The notes: a model not told the origin generated them from the sequence alone. Shown: positions 27,411 through 38,355, counted from the first letter of the stretch. The stretch is 64,000 nt of DNA from Gimesia fumaroli (GCF_007754425.1 NZ_CP037452.1:2058664-2122663), one strand, 5' to 3'. Numbers and translations: made by a program.

Positions 27411-29723
27411 GTGAGCCCCGCCGTGAAAAAAAACGTTCCCTTGTTTCTGTTTGTTGTTCTCTGTTCTCAGTTGTCTGTAATTGCTGAGGAAACGCCGCGG
27501 GAGCAGAATCTGTTGCAGAATCCGGATTTTCGATTGCGGAAAACGGCTGTAGCGGAGTCCGGGCGATCGATTCTCTGCTGGAATACGGATCGCTTTGGTG
27601 ATGTGAGTGCGGGAGCGGAAAATGAGAAACTGAAAATTAAACCATCGACGAAAGTGGTTGCGATAGAGCCGGGTAAGCGGTTCTGGCAGTTTGCGACGCT
27701 ACCTGAACTGAGGCTGCAGGCGGGGGATGTGGTGAGTCTGTCGGTCAACGGGTATCAGGAAACTAGTGGGGCACTCAAAGCGCGGCTCTGTCTGATGCTG
27801 GTTGAAAGCGCCGACGGTGAGTGGTCGCCAGCAAACTTTGATCTGTCAGACAAACGGACGTTTGCGAAGCATGGGCGAGGCGAATTGATTCGGGCGCCAC
27901 AGCTGGTAACGTCGTCGGAGAAGGCCGGGCAGGAATTTGTGCTGCAACTATCCGGTCTCAAAGTTGACCCGCGGTTTGAACATCAACGCGCGTCGGATGC
28001 GTCCTTTCGCAATGTGGTGGGCGTGCTGGTCGAGTTTGTGAACGATTCTGACAAACGGGTCTGGATTCATTCACCAACACTGGTCAAGGGGGAGCAGGCA
28101 GTGACGGAAACGGCTTCCTCGCGTGCACTGCCGGACCTGTATCGACGAATTCCGCGGACGATGGAGAAACTGACCAGCGGAAAGCCGGTAACAATTCTAA
28201 CACTCGGTTCCAGTATCGATCGCGGCAGTGCGAATCCGCGACTCTATTTTTATGACGAAGACCCCGCCAGCCCGCACTTTAAAGAGCCTTTGACCGACGC
28301 CCGGCCACGAAAGCCGGACTCGCTGAAACAACTACTGGCAGAACGCATGCAGCGGCCCGATCTGCAGGATTACGTCGGCTGGTCGCAACATTATTTCATG
28401 TATACCGGGCGCATGCGGCGGGAGTTGCTGCGGAAGTTCAATTATCCGGTCGAGAAGATTCTGCTCAACGTAATGGCCTGCGATGGTTCGTCGATTGGCG
28501 AATCTCACAGCGGCTTTCTTGAATATGCGTCGCTCGAACAGTCGCCCGATCCCGGCAATAACGGTCATCCCGCCGGCAAGACGTGGCAGGAACTGTATCC
28601 AGCATTGTTTGAAAATGGAAAGAAGCCGGGACCGGATCTGGTGATCTTCGGACACGGGCATAACGAGCATATTGACCGTCCTGATGAAATTGCCGCCTAT
28701 GAAGGAGCCGTTCGCTGGTTTCAGCGACACTATCCCGGCGTGGAATTTGTTTCGTGCATGTGGATTCGTGATAAAGGGCAGCCGAATTCGATGACCGAAC
28801 CGATGCAGCAACTCTGCGCGCATTACGGAATTCCCTTTGTCGATCTGGGGCAATTGTTGACGGATTTGAAAACAACCTGCAATCAGTACGCGCTGGCGCC
28901 CGATGGCGGGCACCCGGGAGCCGCCAGTCATTATCTCTGGTTCAAACAGTTGGAGCAGGTCTTCGAGATGCCTGAGAATCCGCAGCCAGGAATCCCGCAA
29001 CGACAGTTGCCCGCGCGGATGAATGATTATGCAGCGAACTGGGAAGGAGAAATGATCCGCTTTGATGCTAACAGTCCGCGGATTGTAGACGGACGGATGA
29101 TGATTCTGGAAGAGGCGGCCTTCAACCTCTGGGCGGATAACAAACGGGAGATGATGCAGTTAATGATCGATGGTCAGCCAGCACAAAATGCGGGACATGG
29201 ACGGAGCAGTTTCACGCGTCCCAATCCGAGGAATTCGACCTTCGTGCATGGGCGGCTATCGCGCGGAGATCGGCACATCATTGAAATTCCCAACACAAGT
29301 GCGCGGCTCTCGACGGTCGATTGTAAAGTGGGATTGAACCGCCGGTTCTATGGCGTGGAGGCGAAAGGCTGGCGTGGGACGTCGCCCGTGAAGACTTTCA
29401 AATCGACGTGGGGTGCTCCCTATGGAGAGCAGGCGTTTTACCTGAAGCCGGGTGAAGCGATTGAAATTGAAGTCGAAGCGACCGATTTGTCGATCGCCTG
29501 GCTGGATCGAACAGAAGGAGGTACGCTGGTGACTGAAGTCGATGGTAAAACGGTCTGGTCACAACCGACCAGCGAACCGTTTACGGATTCACAGGGACGG
29601 AAACATTTCATCGAGAACCGCCGCGGCGTAACGGGATTACCGTTCGGTAAACATCGGATCAAATTGCAGGCACAGGAAAAACCGGTTTGGGTGCTGGGGC
29701 TGTTTTGTTATGACGGACGGTAG
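27411..29723 (+). CDS. Secreted SGNH/GDSL-type hydrolase, large
   Basis: 770 residues. The start is GTG; either 27411 or 27423 is possible, and the latter gives a cleaner signal peptide (KKNVPLFLFVVLCSQ). Residues to about 235 form a beta-rich domain. The SGNH core begins with TILTLGSSIDRGSANPR (nucleophile Ser), continues with VMACDGSSIGESHSGF and VIFGHGHNEHID (block III, N in GHGHNE), and closes with PDGGHPGAASHYLW (block V, Asp and His). The C-terminal 200 residues are again beta-rich (HIIEIPNTSARLSTVDCKVG). It is probably a carbohydrate or polysaccharide esterase. It ends a plus-strand run with the FAD enzyme and esterase. Confidence 0.82.
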   Translation: MSPAVKKNVPLFLFVVLCSQLSVIAEETPREQNLLQNPDFRLRKTAVAESGRSILCWNTDRFGDVSAGAENEKLKIKPSTKVVAIEPGKRFWQFATLPELRLQAGDVVSLSVNGYQETSGALKARLCLMLVESADGEWSPANFDLSDKRTFAKHGRGELIRAPQLVTSSEKAGQEFVLQLSGLKVDPRFEHQRASDASFRNVVGVLVEFVNDSDKRVWIHSPTLVKGEQAVTETASSRALPDLYRRIPRTMEKLTSGKPVTILTLGSSIDRGSANPRLYFYDEDPASPHFKEPLTDARPRKPDSLKQLLAERMQRPDLQDYVGWSQHYFMYTGRMRRELLRKFNYPVEKILLNVMACDGSSIGESHSGFLEYASLEQSPDPGNNGHPAGKTWQELYPALFENGKKPGPDLVIFGHGHNEHIDRPDEIAAYEGAVRWFQRHYPGVEFVSCMWIRDKGQPNSMTEPMQQLCAHYGIPFVDLGQLLTDLKTTCNQYALAPDGGHPGAASHYLWFKQLEQVFEMPENPQPGIPQRQLPARMNDYAANWEGEMIRFDANSPRIVDGRMMILEEAAFNLWADNKREMMQLMIDGQPAQNAGHGRSSFTRPNPRNSTFVHGRLSRGDRHIIEIPNTSARLSTVDCKVGLNRRFYGVEAKGWRGTSPVKTFKSTWGAPYGEQAFYLKPGEAIEIEVEATDLSIAWLDRTEGGTLVTEVDGKTVWSQPTSEPFTDSQGRKHFIENRRGVTGLPFGKHRIKLQAQEKPVWVLGLFCYDGR

Positions 29724-29751
29724 GCGGACCGCGAAAGGCTCGAAATGATTT

Positions 29752-29781
29752 CTACTACGAAAAGCACGAAAGACACGAAAA
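29752..29781. repeat. CACGAAA-type dispersed repeat, copy 1
   Basis: CTACTACGAAAAGCACGAAA followed by GACACGAAAA. Other copies are at 43186, 44909, 50967 and 60899. It starts 29 bases after the SGNH stop codon. Confidence 0.8.
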
Positions 29782-29910
29782 TTTTCTGGTGTGGGTTGGT
29801 GGAGAGAAAATGGCTGGGTAAACGGTGTTTTGTGAGTCAGTCTGCCTCATGTTGACCGATGAAATCCTATTGGTTGCTCTACTATGAATTGTCTGCCTGG
29901 GCTGTGACCT

Positions 29911-29945
29911 CCTGCTCGCTGCGCTCGGCCCGAATTGCTTTCGGG
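29911..29945. repeat. CCTGCTCGCTGCG dispersed repeat, copy 1
   Basis: CCTGCTCGCTGCGCTCGGCC plus CGAATTGCTTTCGGG. It matches 45145-45179 at 34 of 35 positions and contains a small hairpin (CCCGAA/TTCGGG). A partial copy sits at the start of the AraC remnant near 60709. Confidence 0.8.
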
Positions 29946-30135
29946 ACTATCCTCTAAAATTGCGCAAGTCTCAACTGTTAAATAGTTTATCGAATATGAC
30001 TGATACGCTTCTGTTATTGCCTATTATTTTTTTCAAAAATTCTGCGTTAGATTAGAGCCTGTTGATCTAATGAACTTATGCGGAGTGTTGTTTTGATTGG
30101 ATGTCGCCTTATCTTGCGCAGGAGAGGTTTCCGTT

Positions 30136-30666
30136 TTGTCGAATCGTGATCTCGATGAAGAGTATGTTGCGTTGATTGCCGGGAGCCAGCCAGTGTTGCG
30201 GGGGCTCTTGGTGGCGCTGATTCGTCGGGCTGCGGATGTGGATGATGTGCTGCAGGAAACGAATACCGTTCTGTGGCGGAAGCGGAACGAGTATGACTGG
30301 GATCGTGAGTTTCTGCCCTGGTCGTGCCGGATTGCTCAGCTGCAGGCGCTGGCGTTTTTCAAGCGAGTCAAGAACGACGGACAGGCCGTGTTTGACGAAC
30401 AGACACTGGAACAGATTGCCGCGGTGGCGACCCGGCGGGCGGTGGAAGCGAAATCGCATGCGGAGGCACTCGCCTATTGTATGGAAAAACTACATCCCGA
30501 ACATCGGCAGTTGGTGGAGAGCCGGTATTGTGATGCGATGCCTGTAAACCAGATCGCATCCGAAGCAGGGAGAACAGCCGACGCGGTTTCGATGACCTTA
30601 TACCGCATTCGGAAAACGCTCATGGAGTGTATCCAAAAGACAGTGGCCCAGGAGGCACGATTATGA
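30136..30666 (+). CDS. ECF RNA polymerase sigma factor
   Basis: 176 residues from a TTG at 30136, chosen because GGAGAGG lies eight bases upstream; the frame is open to another TTG at 30097 without such a site. Region 2 is seen in VALIAGSQPVLRGLLVALIR, DVDDVLQETNTVLWRKR and FLPWSCRIAQLQALAFFKR. Region 4 is seen in YCMEKLHPEHRQLVESRYCD and IASEAGRTADAVSMTLYRI. The pattern fits the Planctomycete/Verrucomicrobium subfamily of ECF sigma factors. The stop overlaps the start of the FecR-type gene (ATGA), so the two are translationally coupled and the second is the likely anti-sigma factor. It heads the operon that continues with PSD1 and DUF1501 genes. Confidence 0.93.
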   Translation: MSNRDLDEEYVALIAGSQPVLRGLLVALIRRAADVDDVLQETNTVLWRKRNEYDWDREFLPWSCRIAQLQALAFFKRVKNDGQAVFDEQTLEQIAAVATRRAVEAKSHAEALAYCMEKLHPEHRQLVESRYCDAMPVNQIASEAGRTADAVSMTLYRIRKTLMECIQKTVAQEARL

Positions 30667-32402
30667 ACCCCGAACATGAAGCAGTTCGCAAAGAGCTGGC
30701 GGCACTCACCAGCCGCATGCTTGAAAACAGATTGACAACAGACGAAGACGCACGGCTCACGGAGATTCTGAATACTCACCCCGAGTTGATTGAAGAATAC
30801 ACGAATCAGATTCACCTGGATTCCTTGCTGACGTCGAACTTGTATGCCGCGGTGCCGGAAGAATTCAGTCTGGAAGCACTTGTGGTGTCGGAAACAGACG
30901 AGAAAATTTCCATCAATGTCGATGTCGTGACGACAGTCGAGCCCACATCACGAAGCCGCTTGAGCTGGTTGTCCTGGATTGCGACTGCCGTGGTGCTGCT
31001 ACTGGCGGGGGGATTTTTCTGGTTCAATCAGGCCGAGCAACAGAAAACAGCAGAGCAGCCAAATGCAGTTGTGCCCGGCTATGCAGGAATGCTACTCGAT
31101 ACGGAAGATGCGGTCTGGGAAGACCGGGGCACAGAAGAGATTCCGTACGGCACCAGATTTCCCACGGGGGAATCCCTGCGGTTGAAGTCGGGCATCGCAC
31201 GGATTCGGTTTGAAAGTGGTGCCGGCGTCATGCTGGAAGGACCGGCGGAGATTGAACTTTGTTCGCCACTGAATGCTATTTTGCATTATGGTACGCTGTC
31301 CGCCTATGTGCCGGAAGAAGCACTGGGCTTTACTGTGGATACGAATCAAATTCGGATCGTGGATCAGGGAACCCGCTTCGGTACGGTTGTGGATGCATCG
31401 GGCGAAGCGGAAGTGCATGTGTTTGAAGGCGAAGTCGGCGTGAAGCCGGTATCTGCGGAAAGTCAAATGATTGCCAGTTTGAAAGCGAGCCAGGCACTCC
31501 GGTTTTCCAAAGGGAATGTCAAGGGGGCCGAAATCAGCGTAACGCCGGCGAAGTTCGCCGATGCACCAACGCCAGAGCAGCTCATTGCAGCAAAGTCAGG
31601 AAACTATCCACCTCAGGAAGCAACCGGTTTTGAAAATTCAGAACCGATGAATCAGGTCTCTCTCATCCGAGAAAAATCAACGCTACCGAAGGAGATCCGG
31701 GTGGGGGAAGACTTTGAATATCCGACGGGGTCTCTGTTTCAGCAGAGCGGAGGCCTGGGATTCAGCCATGAGGGCTGGTGGACCGATCAGAACTTTACGC
31801 GATTGATGATTCCTGAAAAACAACTGCGGTGGAAAGACCTGGATGGCGGTCCGATGATCGTGCATGCCCGCGGGCATCATCATGCTTACCCTTCGCTTGC
31901 ACATCGAATTGCCCGCAAACTGGAAACGCCACTCATCGATGATTTCTACTTCAGCATGCTGGTTCAATATCATGGCGTGGACGAAGACGATTTCTTTGGT
32001 CTCTGGTTCGATAGCTCGATGGGCGGCATGGGGTCCAGCCATGCCCGGGTTCCGAGTATCGGATTTAAAGAACGAAAATTCTTTGCCCGCTTCAACGTGA
32101 AACAGGAAGCCTTTTTTGAGCAACCTGTGGACGATGAAACGTTTCTGCTGGTGGGGCATCTTTCCAAAAAGAACTCGAAATTCTTTAATCACCTGGAATT
32201 CTGGGTCAATCCGGTGGGAGATCGCAGTGAGACTCCCGATGCGGTTGTCAAACGGAATAAAGAGGCCAACCTGCTGAAATCGATCAACGCACTGGGAGTG
32301 CGGATCGGTCAGTACACCGAAGTCAGCGATTCGCTTTATCTGGATCGTCTGGTGATTGGTGATACTTTTGAATCGGTGACCCGACCCGCCGGGCAGAACT
32401 GA
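30663..32402 (+). CDS. Membrane FecR-type anti-sigma protein with LamG-like C-terminal domain
   Basis: 579 residues from the ATG at 30663, which overlaps the sigma stop codon. The N-terminal 100 residues are cytosolic (EAVRKELAALTSRMLENRL, LTEILNTHPELIEEYTNQ), as in anti-sigma domains. A membrane segment follows (WLSWIATAVVLLLAGGFFW, about residue 117). The FecR domain is next: ESLRLKSGIARIRFESGAGV, MLEGPAEIELCSP and TNQIRIVDQGTRFGTVVD. The last 230 residues are a jelly-roll-like domain (EDFEYPTGSLFQQSGGLGF to LYLDRLVIGDTFE) resembling the N-terminal domain of the next gene. It probably relays an extracytoplasmic signal to the sigma factor. Confidence 0.9.
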   Translation: MNPEHEAVRKELAALTSRMLENRLTTDEDARLTEILNTHPELIEEYTNQIHLDSLLTSNLYAAVPEEFSLEALVVSETDEKISINVDVVTTVEPTSRSRLSWLSWIATAVVLLLAGGFFWFNQAEQQKTAEQPNAVVPGYAGMLLDTEDAVWEDRGTEEIPYGTRFPTGESLRLKSGIARIRFESGAGVMLEGPAEIELCSPLNAILHYGTLSAYVPEEALGFTVDTNQIRIVDQGTRFGTVVDASGEAEVHVFEGEVGVKPVSAESQMIASLKASQALRFSKGNVKGAEISVTPAKFADAPTPEQLIAAKSGNYPPQEATGFENSEPMNQVSLIREKSTLPKEIRVGEDFEYPTGSLFQQSGGLGFSHEGWWTDQNFTRLMIPEKQLRWKDLDGGPMIVHARGHHHAYPSLAHRIARKLETPLIDDFYFSMLVQYHGVDEDDFFGLWFDSSMGGMGSSHARVPSIGFKERKFFARFNVKQEAFFEQPVDDETFLLVGHLSKKNSKFFNHLEFWVNPVGDRSETPDAVVKRNKEANLLKSINALGVRIGQYTEVSDSLYLDRLVIGDTFESVTRPAGQN

Positions 32403-32433
32403 TTTTCTTAATATTTGGACTGAAAGATTTGTG

Positions 32434-35400
32434 ATGCATCGTGCTCTGACATCTGATTTATTTTCCTGGCGAGTAATATTGACGTTGCTGGTTTGCGGAC
32501 TGCTGTTCGGTTCTCAACAGACGTTTGCGGAGGAGTCGCCACGACTCGCACACGGTTTAGTTAATCGGCAGATCGATACGCTGAAGAAGAATCAACCCGG
32601 GTTTGGCTGGAAGGGGGGCTGGGTGCTCTCGCAACGGCAGCCGGCGCTGTTTGTTGACGCGAAGCATAAAACATCCAACGAAAAACACAACGCAATCGCC
32701 CATGAAGCGTTGATTCAGGGTTCGGTGCAGCGGAACAACCCTCTGCGGCGAGAGCTGAAGCAGACGTACCAGGATCAGGAACTGTTTCTGCGATTCCGCT
32801 TCCGTTATGCAGCCGACGCGAAGCAGCGCGATGAGGGGGAGTTCTTCGTGTTCTGGCTGGATCGCTACGAAGGCACTGACAACGCCGTGCATGCGAATCA
32901 CACTCCCAACATCGGCGTGCATGTGGCGTCCAGTGGTCCCAACAAGGGAAAAGTCGTATTCATGGTGCGGATCGGTTCGCAGAAGACGGCTTGGAGTTCG
33001 GTGGAACTCCAACGCGATCGGGATTATCTGATCGTCGGACGCTTATCGAAGCCCGAAAAATCATTACGGGCCGGCTTTACCAAATTCGAATTGTGGGTCG
33101 ATCCAAAGCCCGGTGATCTGGAACGCCCCGTGGCGACGACCGTGAATCCGCAGAGTGTGAACGGCGTGAGTTGGGTTGGTTTTGCAACGGGCTATAAAAC
33201 CGAACTTGATGACCGGATCTATGTGAGCGACCTGGTCTTGAGCCGCACGTGGAGTGATGTGCTCGATCTTTCGCCCGAACAGATTCCGAAAATGGCGACG
33301 AAACAGCAGACCGCCTGGGCAGAGCCGGTACATTTTGAGAAAGAGATTTATCCGTTGCTCAAAGCGAAGTGTTTCAGTTGTCATGCGGGGGCGAATCCCG
33401 ATTCGGGCTATCGGCTGGATGTGTATGAGGAACTGCTCGGCTTCAGTACCGGGGAAGAGTTAATTGTACCGGGAAACAGCGAGCAGAGTAAGCTGGTCGA
33501 ACTGGTCTCAACACAAGTCGCAGAAGAACGGATGCCGCCCGTCGATGCAGGGACGGCGCTCATGGAACAGGAAATCGCCAAGCTGCGTGCCTGGATCGAT
33601 CAGGGAGCGAAGTGGGATTACAAGTTGCTGCCCACACCGAAAACGGAGTCGGATCACTGGGCCTTCCAAACCATCAAACGACCGGGTGTGCCGAAAGTAG
33701 ACGGGAGCAAGCCGGTTCGCACGCCCGTCGATGCTTTTATCGCCCGTGCGTGGCAGAAAGCGGGGATCAAGCCTGCTCCCGCAGCCGATAAAGCGACGTT
33801 GATTCGCCGGCTTTCGCTGGATTTGACGGGACTGCCGCCGAGCGCGGATGAGATTGAGGCCTTCGTTCATAACACCGATCCGCGGGCCTATGAGAAACTG
33901 GTCGAGCGGCTGCTCGCGTCAAAACATTATGGCGAACGCTGGGCGCGTTTCTGGCTGGATCTGACGCGCTGGGCGGAAAGTCACGGCTATCAGCATGACC
34001 TGCCGCGACCCTATGCGTGGCGGTATCGGGATTATGTGATTGAGAGTTTTAATGCAGACAAGCCGTTTGATCAGTTCATCAGGGAACAGCTCGCCGGCGA
34101 TGAACTCAAGCCTTATGCGGACGAGCATGTGATTGCGACCGGTTTTTTAGCGTCGGCCCGCATCAGCGGCAATCAAATGGATAAGGCAGCCCAGCGAAAC
34201 GACGTGCTCGTTGATATCGTGAATGTCACCAGCGGTGCATTGTTGGGGCTGACGCTGGAATGTGCACAGTGTCACAATCATAAATTCGATCCCTTAACAC
34301 AGCGGGACTACTATCGACTGCAGGGTTTTTTCGTAAACGGTCAACTGGGCAACCTGTCTCTCAAAGGGGACGGCTTGCCGAATCCGACTGAGATGAAAAC
34401 CTGGATGCCGAAAGGAACGTTTGATTTTTATCAACGCGAAGCCAAGAAACTGATCAATCGAAAACGCTTTGCCCACACGAAGCAGCCACACACGTGGGGC
34501 TATTATTCACCACTCACAGGGCAGAAGCAGATTGAACGGCTGCCGGTGGTGAACCGCGATCCGATTCCCTATTCCGCCGAACGGTTAAAACAGACGAAAT
34601 CCGTCATTCTGATTCGCGGTGATGTGCATAAACAGGGACCGGAAGTAGGCAAAGGCTGGCCCGCGGTGCTGGGAGCGACGACCGTCGATTCGGAAAAACT
34701 TTCGCGGACTGCGCTCGCCGACTGGCTGACCGGTCGCAAGAATCCGCTGGTATCGCGGGTCTGGGTGAATCGGCTCTGGCAGTATCATTTCGGACGAGGC
34801 CTGGTTTCCACGCCCAGCGATTTCGGCGTGCAGGGGGAACCGCCGTCGCACCCGGAACTGTTGGACTGGCTGGCGACTGAGTTGATGGAACGGGGCTGGA
34901 GTACGAAACACATCCATCGACAGATTGTATTGTCATCGACTTATCGTCAGGCACGTTCCTTCAACGAAGCGAATCTGAAACAGGACCCGGAAAACCGGTT
35001 GCTCTGGAGTTGGCCGCGACGTCGACTGGAAGCGGAAGCGATTCGAGATTCGATACTGTGTGCAACGGGTGAATTGAAGCGCGAACTGGGCGGACCGAGC
35101 GTGCCTCAGGAACGCGAAGAAGCAAATTTGCGGCGGACAATTTATCTGTTTCAGCGCCGGAGCGAGATGCCGTCGGTGATGGCGATGTTCGATGCGCCGG
35201 ACAGTATCGCCAGTTGTTCGCGGCGGCAGGTTTCGACGGTGGCACTGCAGCCGCTGTTTATGTTGAACAGTCAGTTTATGGACCGTCGGGCGCAGGTGCT
35301 GGCGAAAAACATCGTTGCCGAAACAGACGACGATCACGGTCAGCAGGTAGTGCAGGCGTTTGTGCGTGTGCTGGGACGTCAGCCGACAGCGCAGGAACAG

Positions 35401-35514
35401 AAGCGGTCGCTGACCTTTTTCCAATCAGACAGTTCTGCAGAGTCAGACGAACGTCGGCTTTCGATGTTGTGCCATGCGTTACTCAATTTGAACGAATTTA
35501 TTTATATCCCTTAA
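32434..35514 (+). CDS. PSD1-type protein (cytochrome-c-like, DUF1549, DUF1553) with N-terminal jelly-roll domain
   Basis: 1026 residues from the ATG at 32434 (a GTG precedes it directly). Signal peptide to about residue 31 ([10 protein letters not shown]). Residues 40-280 form a LamG-like beta domain ([47 protein letters not shown]). The haem-like motif CFSCHAG is near residue 313. DUF1549 follows ([32 protein letters not shown]) with [15 protein letters not shown]1553 ends the protein ([46 protein letters not shown]). It is the third gene of the sigma-factor operon, 31 bases after the FecR gene and 14 before DUF1501. Confidence 0.95.
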   Translation: MHRALTSDLFSWRVILTLLVCGLLFGSQQTFAEESPRLAHGLVNRQIDTLKKNQPGFGWKGGWVLSQRQPALFVDAKHKTSNEKHNAIAHEALIQGSVQRNNPLRRELKQTYQDQELFLRFRFRYAADAKQRDEGEFFVFWLDRYEGTDNAVHANHTPNIGVHVASSGPNKGKVVFMVRIGSQKTAWSSVELQRDRDYLIVGRLSKPEKSLRAGFTKFELWVDPKPGDLERPVATTVNPQSVNGVSWVGFATGYKTELDDRIYVSDLVLSRTWSDVLDLSPEQIPKMATKQQTAWAEPVHFEKEIYPLLKAKCFSCHAGANPDSGYRLDVYEELLGFSTGEELIVPGNSEQSKLVELVSTQVAEERMPPVDAGTALMEQEIAKLRAWIDQGAKWDYKLLPTPKTESDHWAFQTIKRPGVPKVDGSKPVRTPVDAFIARAWQKAGIKPAPAADKATLIRRLSLDLTGLPPSADEIEAFVHNTDPRAYEKLVERLLASKHYGERWARFWLDLTRWAESHGYQHDLPRPYAWRYRDYVIESFNADKPFDQFIREQLAGDELKPYADEHVIATGFLASARISGNQMDKAAQRNDVLVDIVNVTSGALLGLTLECAQCHNHKFDPLTQRDYYRLQGFFVNGQLGNLSLKGDGLPNPTEMKTWMPKGTFDFYQREAKKLINRKRFAHTKQPHTWGYYSPLTGQKQIERLPVVNRDPIPYSAERLKQTKSVILIRGDVHKQGPEVGKGWPAVLGATTVDSEKLSRTALADWLTGRKNPLVSRVWVNRLWQYHFGRGLVSTPSDFGVQGEPPSHPELLDWLATELMERGWSTKHIHRQIVLSSTYRQARSFNEANLKQDPENRLLWSWPRRRLEAEAIRDSILCATGELKRELGGPSVPQEREEANLRRTIYLFQRRSEMPSVMAMFDAPDSIASCSRRQVSTVALQPLFMLNSQFMDRRAQVLAKNIVAETDDDHGQQVVQAFVRVLGRQPTAQEQKRSLTFFQSDSSAESDERRLSMLCHALLNLNEFIYIP

Positions 35515-35528
35515 TTCCGAGGGCAATT

Positions 35529-36983
35529 ATGTCATTCAATCCGATCCATATGAATTCCGGTTTTTCCTCACCGCCACTTAGCCGTCGTGACATGCTGGGG
35601 CAGAGTGTACTCGGCTTTGGTGCGCTGGGGTTGGCATCGTTGCTGGCAGACGAGGGACTGTTACATGCTGCAGATGGGACGCCGGCGGTGACCGGTCAGA
35701 GTCATTTTCCCGCGACGGCGAAGAGTGTGATCTTTCTGTTTATGTCGGGGGCGCCAAGCCAGGTCGATACGTTCGATCCGAAACCGCTGTTAACGAAGCT
35801 GGAAGGAGAGCCGGTGCCGGATAGTATTGCGGCGCGGGTTCCGAATATTCCGCGGGCGGGGCTGGGGTCGAAGTTGATGGCGTCGCCTTTCAAGTTTAAG
35901 AAGTATGGTCAGAGTGGGATTCCTGTCTCTAATATGTTTCCGGAAACGGCGAAGCTGATCGATGAAATCTGCGTGATGCGTTCGGTGAATCACCGTGTGC
36001 CCGTGCATGGTCCGGGTGAATGTATCGCGCTGACCGGTTCGGCGATTGGGGATCGCCCCAGTCTCGGGTCGTGGATGACGTACGGACTGGGGAGCGAGAG
36101 CCGCGATCTGCCCGGATTTATTTCAATGCTGTCGAACAGCAGCGGCCCGGCACCACAGACGCCGGGCTGGGGCAACGGATTTTTGCCGTCGCGCTATCAG
36201 GGCACACTCGTGGATGGCAAGCGGGGGATTCCTTATACGAAGATGCCCGCCGGTTATTCGCAGGGGAATCGTCGTGAGCAACTGGACTTTATCAAGTGGA
36301 TGAATCAAGAACATCTGGCGCAACTCGGGCAGGATTCAGAACTGGAAGCGCGGATTGCTTCCTATGAACTCGGATTTCGTCTGCAGACATCAGCGCCGGA
36401 AGTGTTCGATCTGGAAAGCGAATCGGTAGAGACCGCAAAACTGTATGGGCTGGATGAGAAACCGACGGCGGAATTCGGCAGGCATTGTCTGATTGCTAGA
36501 CGGCTGGTGGAACGGGGCGTAAGAGTCGTGCAGCTGCGGAACGGCGGTTGGGACGCGCACGGCGCAATCAAAGCCAATCATACCAGGCGGGCCAAAGCCA
36601 CTGATCGACCGGTGGCGGCATTGCTTCAGGATTTAAAACAGCGGGGGCTACTGGATGAAACCTTGGTGATCTGGGGGGGCGAATTCGGACGCACGCCAAC
36701 CACGGAAGGTTCCGCAAAAGGAGACCGCCGGGGCCGCGATCATCTGCCAACAACGTACTGCATGTGGATGGCCGGTGGCGGTGTGAAAGGGGGACAGATC
36801 ATCGGTCAGACGGATGACCTGGGATATACGCCGGTCGAACGGCCGGTCTCTCCTGCAGACCTGCATGCCACACTGTTACATGCACTGGGACTCGATCAGC
36901 ACAAACTGTTTTTTATGCATAACAACCGAAAAGAGATTGCCACGGTGCTGGGAGGGGAAGTGATTGGTGAGGTGTTTGGGTGA
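35529..36983 (+). CDS. Tat-exported DUF1501 protein
   Basis: 484 residues from the ATG at 35529, with GAGGG upstream. The frame is open to 35214, but that part overlaps the PSD1 gene in another frame. The leader contains [20 protein letters not shown], a twin-arginine signal. The DUF1501 body shows [56 protein letters not shown] and [15 protein letters not shown], with [21 protein letters not shown] near the end: an alkaline-phosphatase/sulfatase-like fold. DUF1501 genes commonly follow PSD1 genes in Planctomycetes. Its role is unknown; metal-dependent hydrolysis is possible. Confidence 0.94.
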   Translation: MSFNPIHMNSGFSSPPLSRRDMLGQSVLGFGALGLASLLADEGLLHAADGTPAVTGQSHFPATAKSVIFLFMSGAPSQVDTFDPKPLLTKLEGEPVPDSIAARVPNIPRAGLGSKLMASPFKFKKYGQSGIPVSNMFPETAKLIDEICVMRSVNHRVPVHGPGECIALTGSAIGDRPSLGSWMTYGLGSESRDLPGFISMLSNSSGPAPQTPGWGNGFLPSRYQGTLVDGKRGIPYTKMPAGYSQGNRREQLDFIKWMNQEHLAQLGQDSELEARIASYELGFRLQTSAPEVFDLESESVETAKLYGLDEKPTAEFGRHCLIARRLVERGVRVVQLRNGGWDAHGAIKANHTRRAKATDRPVAALLQDLKQRGLLDETLVIWGGEFGRTPTTEGSAKGDRRGRDHLPTTYCMWMAGGGVKGGQIIGQTDDLGYTPVERPVSPADLHATLLHALGLDQHKLFFMHNNRKEIATVLGGEVIGEVFG

Positions 36984-37007
36984 TGGTTGCCTGAGGCCAG
37001 ATATCAT

Positions 37008-37037
37008 CACTGTTGGGCAAGCCAACAGTGCCACCCC
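37008..37037. repeat. Hairpin repeat unit, ACTGTYGGGCAAGCC family
   Basis: CACTGTTGGGCAAGCCAACA followed by GTGCCACCCC. The arms CTGTTGG and CCAACAG pair around GCAAG. It begins 24 bases after the DUF1501 stop codon. Confidence 0.78.
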
Positions 37038-37082
37038 GGAATACGAAAAATGTGAATTTATAGCTGGTTTAATACAAAAAAC

Positions 37083-37156
37083 GAGCGGCATGGCGCTAGC
37101 CACCGGTATCGAAACACAAACCAGCGCACTTACCGGCGGCTAGCGCCGAGCCGCTC
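37083..37156. repeat. 74-bp palindromic repeat, complete copy 1
   Basis: Left arm GAGCGGCATGGCGCTAGCCA plus CCGGTA. Right arm TACCGGCGGCTAGCGCCGAG plus CCGCTC. The arms are inverted and imperfect around a 22-base centre (TCGAAACACAAACCAGCGC and following). A second copy of exactly the same length is at 38837-38910. Both are preceded by TTATAGCTGGTTT and an A-rich stretch. Confidence 0.85.
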
Positions 37157-37183
37157 ACAGTGGGAACGCTTTCACAAGCATTT

Positions 37184-37207
37184 TCGGGCAAGCCGACAGT
37201 GGCACAC
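37184..37207. repeat. Hairpin repeat unit, partial
   Basis: TCGGGCAAGCCGACAGTGGC and ACA: a third-type match to the ACTGTYGGGCAAGCC unit, with a degenerate left arm (TTTTCGG). Together with 37008-37037 it brackets the 74-bp palindrome upstream of the third DUF1559 gene. Confidence 0.65.
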
Positions 37208-37301
37208 GCCACTTTTGAAATAAAAAAGTGACACGTAGTTATCAGGAGTTTTATTTTTGTTCAGGGATTATTGTTTGTTTTTGATTAGTGAAGGATAAGT
37301 C

Positions 37302-38273
37302 ATGCGTTCGTTTGATAGAAGAGGTCGAAAGGGTTTTACTCTGATCGAGTTGCTGGTGGTGATTGCGATTATTGCGATTTTAATTGCACTATTATTGCCG
37401 GCCGTTCAACAGGCTCGGGAAGCGGCCCGTCGCAGTACCTGTAAGAATCAACTGAAACAGATCGGTCTGGCACTGCACAACTATCACGAGACACATCGCA
37501 TCTTTCCTCAAGGAGGATTTGGTAGGTCGATCGGTTCGGGAACTTCTGCCAGTACGGCAAATAATGTAAGTATGAGCTTTCTGGTGATGATCCTGCCGTT
37601 TGTGGATCAGGCACCCATGTATGAATCATTCAATTTAAATCGGGGTTATTCCTATTCCGCAAATCGACAGGTCTGCCTGAATGTGCCGCCAGTCTTTCTC
37701 TGTCCCAGTTCCAACAAAACGCACTCAACACATACCAGTGAAGTCGTCGGTTCCGCTCCGATGTATGCTTCGCATTATGTTGGCAATATGGGGCCGGTAG
37801 GAACCAATGCCACGACCTCGGCGCCTTATCAGCTGGAGTGTGAAAATCCGTCGTCCGGGACTTCGGTGCCGAATTGCCGAAGCGGGAATGATGTTTCCAA
37901 TATGGGCGTGCTGGGAGGTCCTCGATCTAAAATACGATTGCGGGACATTCTGGACGGGAGTTCGAATACGATCATGGTCGGCGAGATGTCGGGGCACAAA
38001 TATCTGACCGAAGCTATCGCACCGCGTGGCTGGAATCGGGGCTGTCATAATGATTCCTGCGGCAGCAGTAAGAATGTCAAATTTGGCATCAACGTACACG
38101 GATTTGTCTCTGGCGAGTTCAACAATATGAGCTTCGGTAGTGTTCATGAAGGGGGCTGTCATCTGCTGATGGCCGATGGCAGCGTACATTTCGCTTCTGA
38201 AAATGTGGACATGAATGTGTACCTCGCGACCGCCAGTCGTGAAGGGGGCGAAACGAATACGCTGGAATTCTAG
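37302..38273 (+). CDS. DUF1559 protein with type IV pilin-like N-terminus (third copy)
   Basis: 323 residues. [15 protein letters not shown] and [13 protein letters not shown] form the prepilin peptidase site and N-terminal helix. The body has [67 protein letters not shown] and the terminal [20 protein letters not shown]. The gene follows 320 bases of repeat-bearing intergenic DNA. A terminator-like hairpin lies just after the stop codon and a DVSG-type lipoprotein gene follows, the same order as at 7629-6213. It is a surface pseudopilin-like protein of unknown role. Confidence 0.94.
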   Translation: MRSFDRRGRKGFTLIELLVVIAIIAILIALLLPAVQQAREAARRSTCKNQLKQIGLALHNYHETHRIFPQGGFGRSIGSGTSASTANNVSMSFLVMILPFVDQAPMYESFNLNRGYSYSANRQVCLNVPPVFLCPSSNKTHSTHTSEVVGSAPMYASHYVGNMGPVGTNATTSAPYQLECENPSSGTSVPNCRSGNDVSNMGVLGGPRSKIRLRDILDGSSNTIMVGEMSGHKYLTEAIAPRGWNRGCHNDSCGSSKNVKFGINVHGFVSGEFNNMSFGSVHEGGCHLLMADGSVHFASENVDMNVYLATASREGGETNTLEF

Positions 38274-38288
38274 TTGACCAGAAAACAG

Positions 38289-38324
38289 ACATCTCCTGTA
38301 AATATTTTCGGGAGATGTTTTTTT
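38289..38324 (+). terminator. Rho-independent terminator or attenuator after DUF1559 gene
   Basis: ACATCTCC and GGAGATGT pair with a 14-base loop, followed by seven T. It lies between the DUF1559 stop codon and the lipoprotein gene, as does the terminator at 16461. Confidence 0.82.
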
Positions 38325-38355
38325 ATCTCATTGGGTCGTTAGTCGGGTGGGAAAA

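Noticed and set aside
35214-35528. Extended 5' end of the DUF1501 gene.
   Set aside because: The extension overlaps the PSD1 gene in another frame and has no Tat leader; the ATG at 35529 has a good ribosome binding site.
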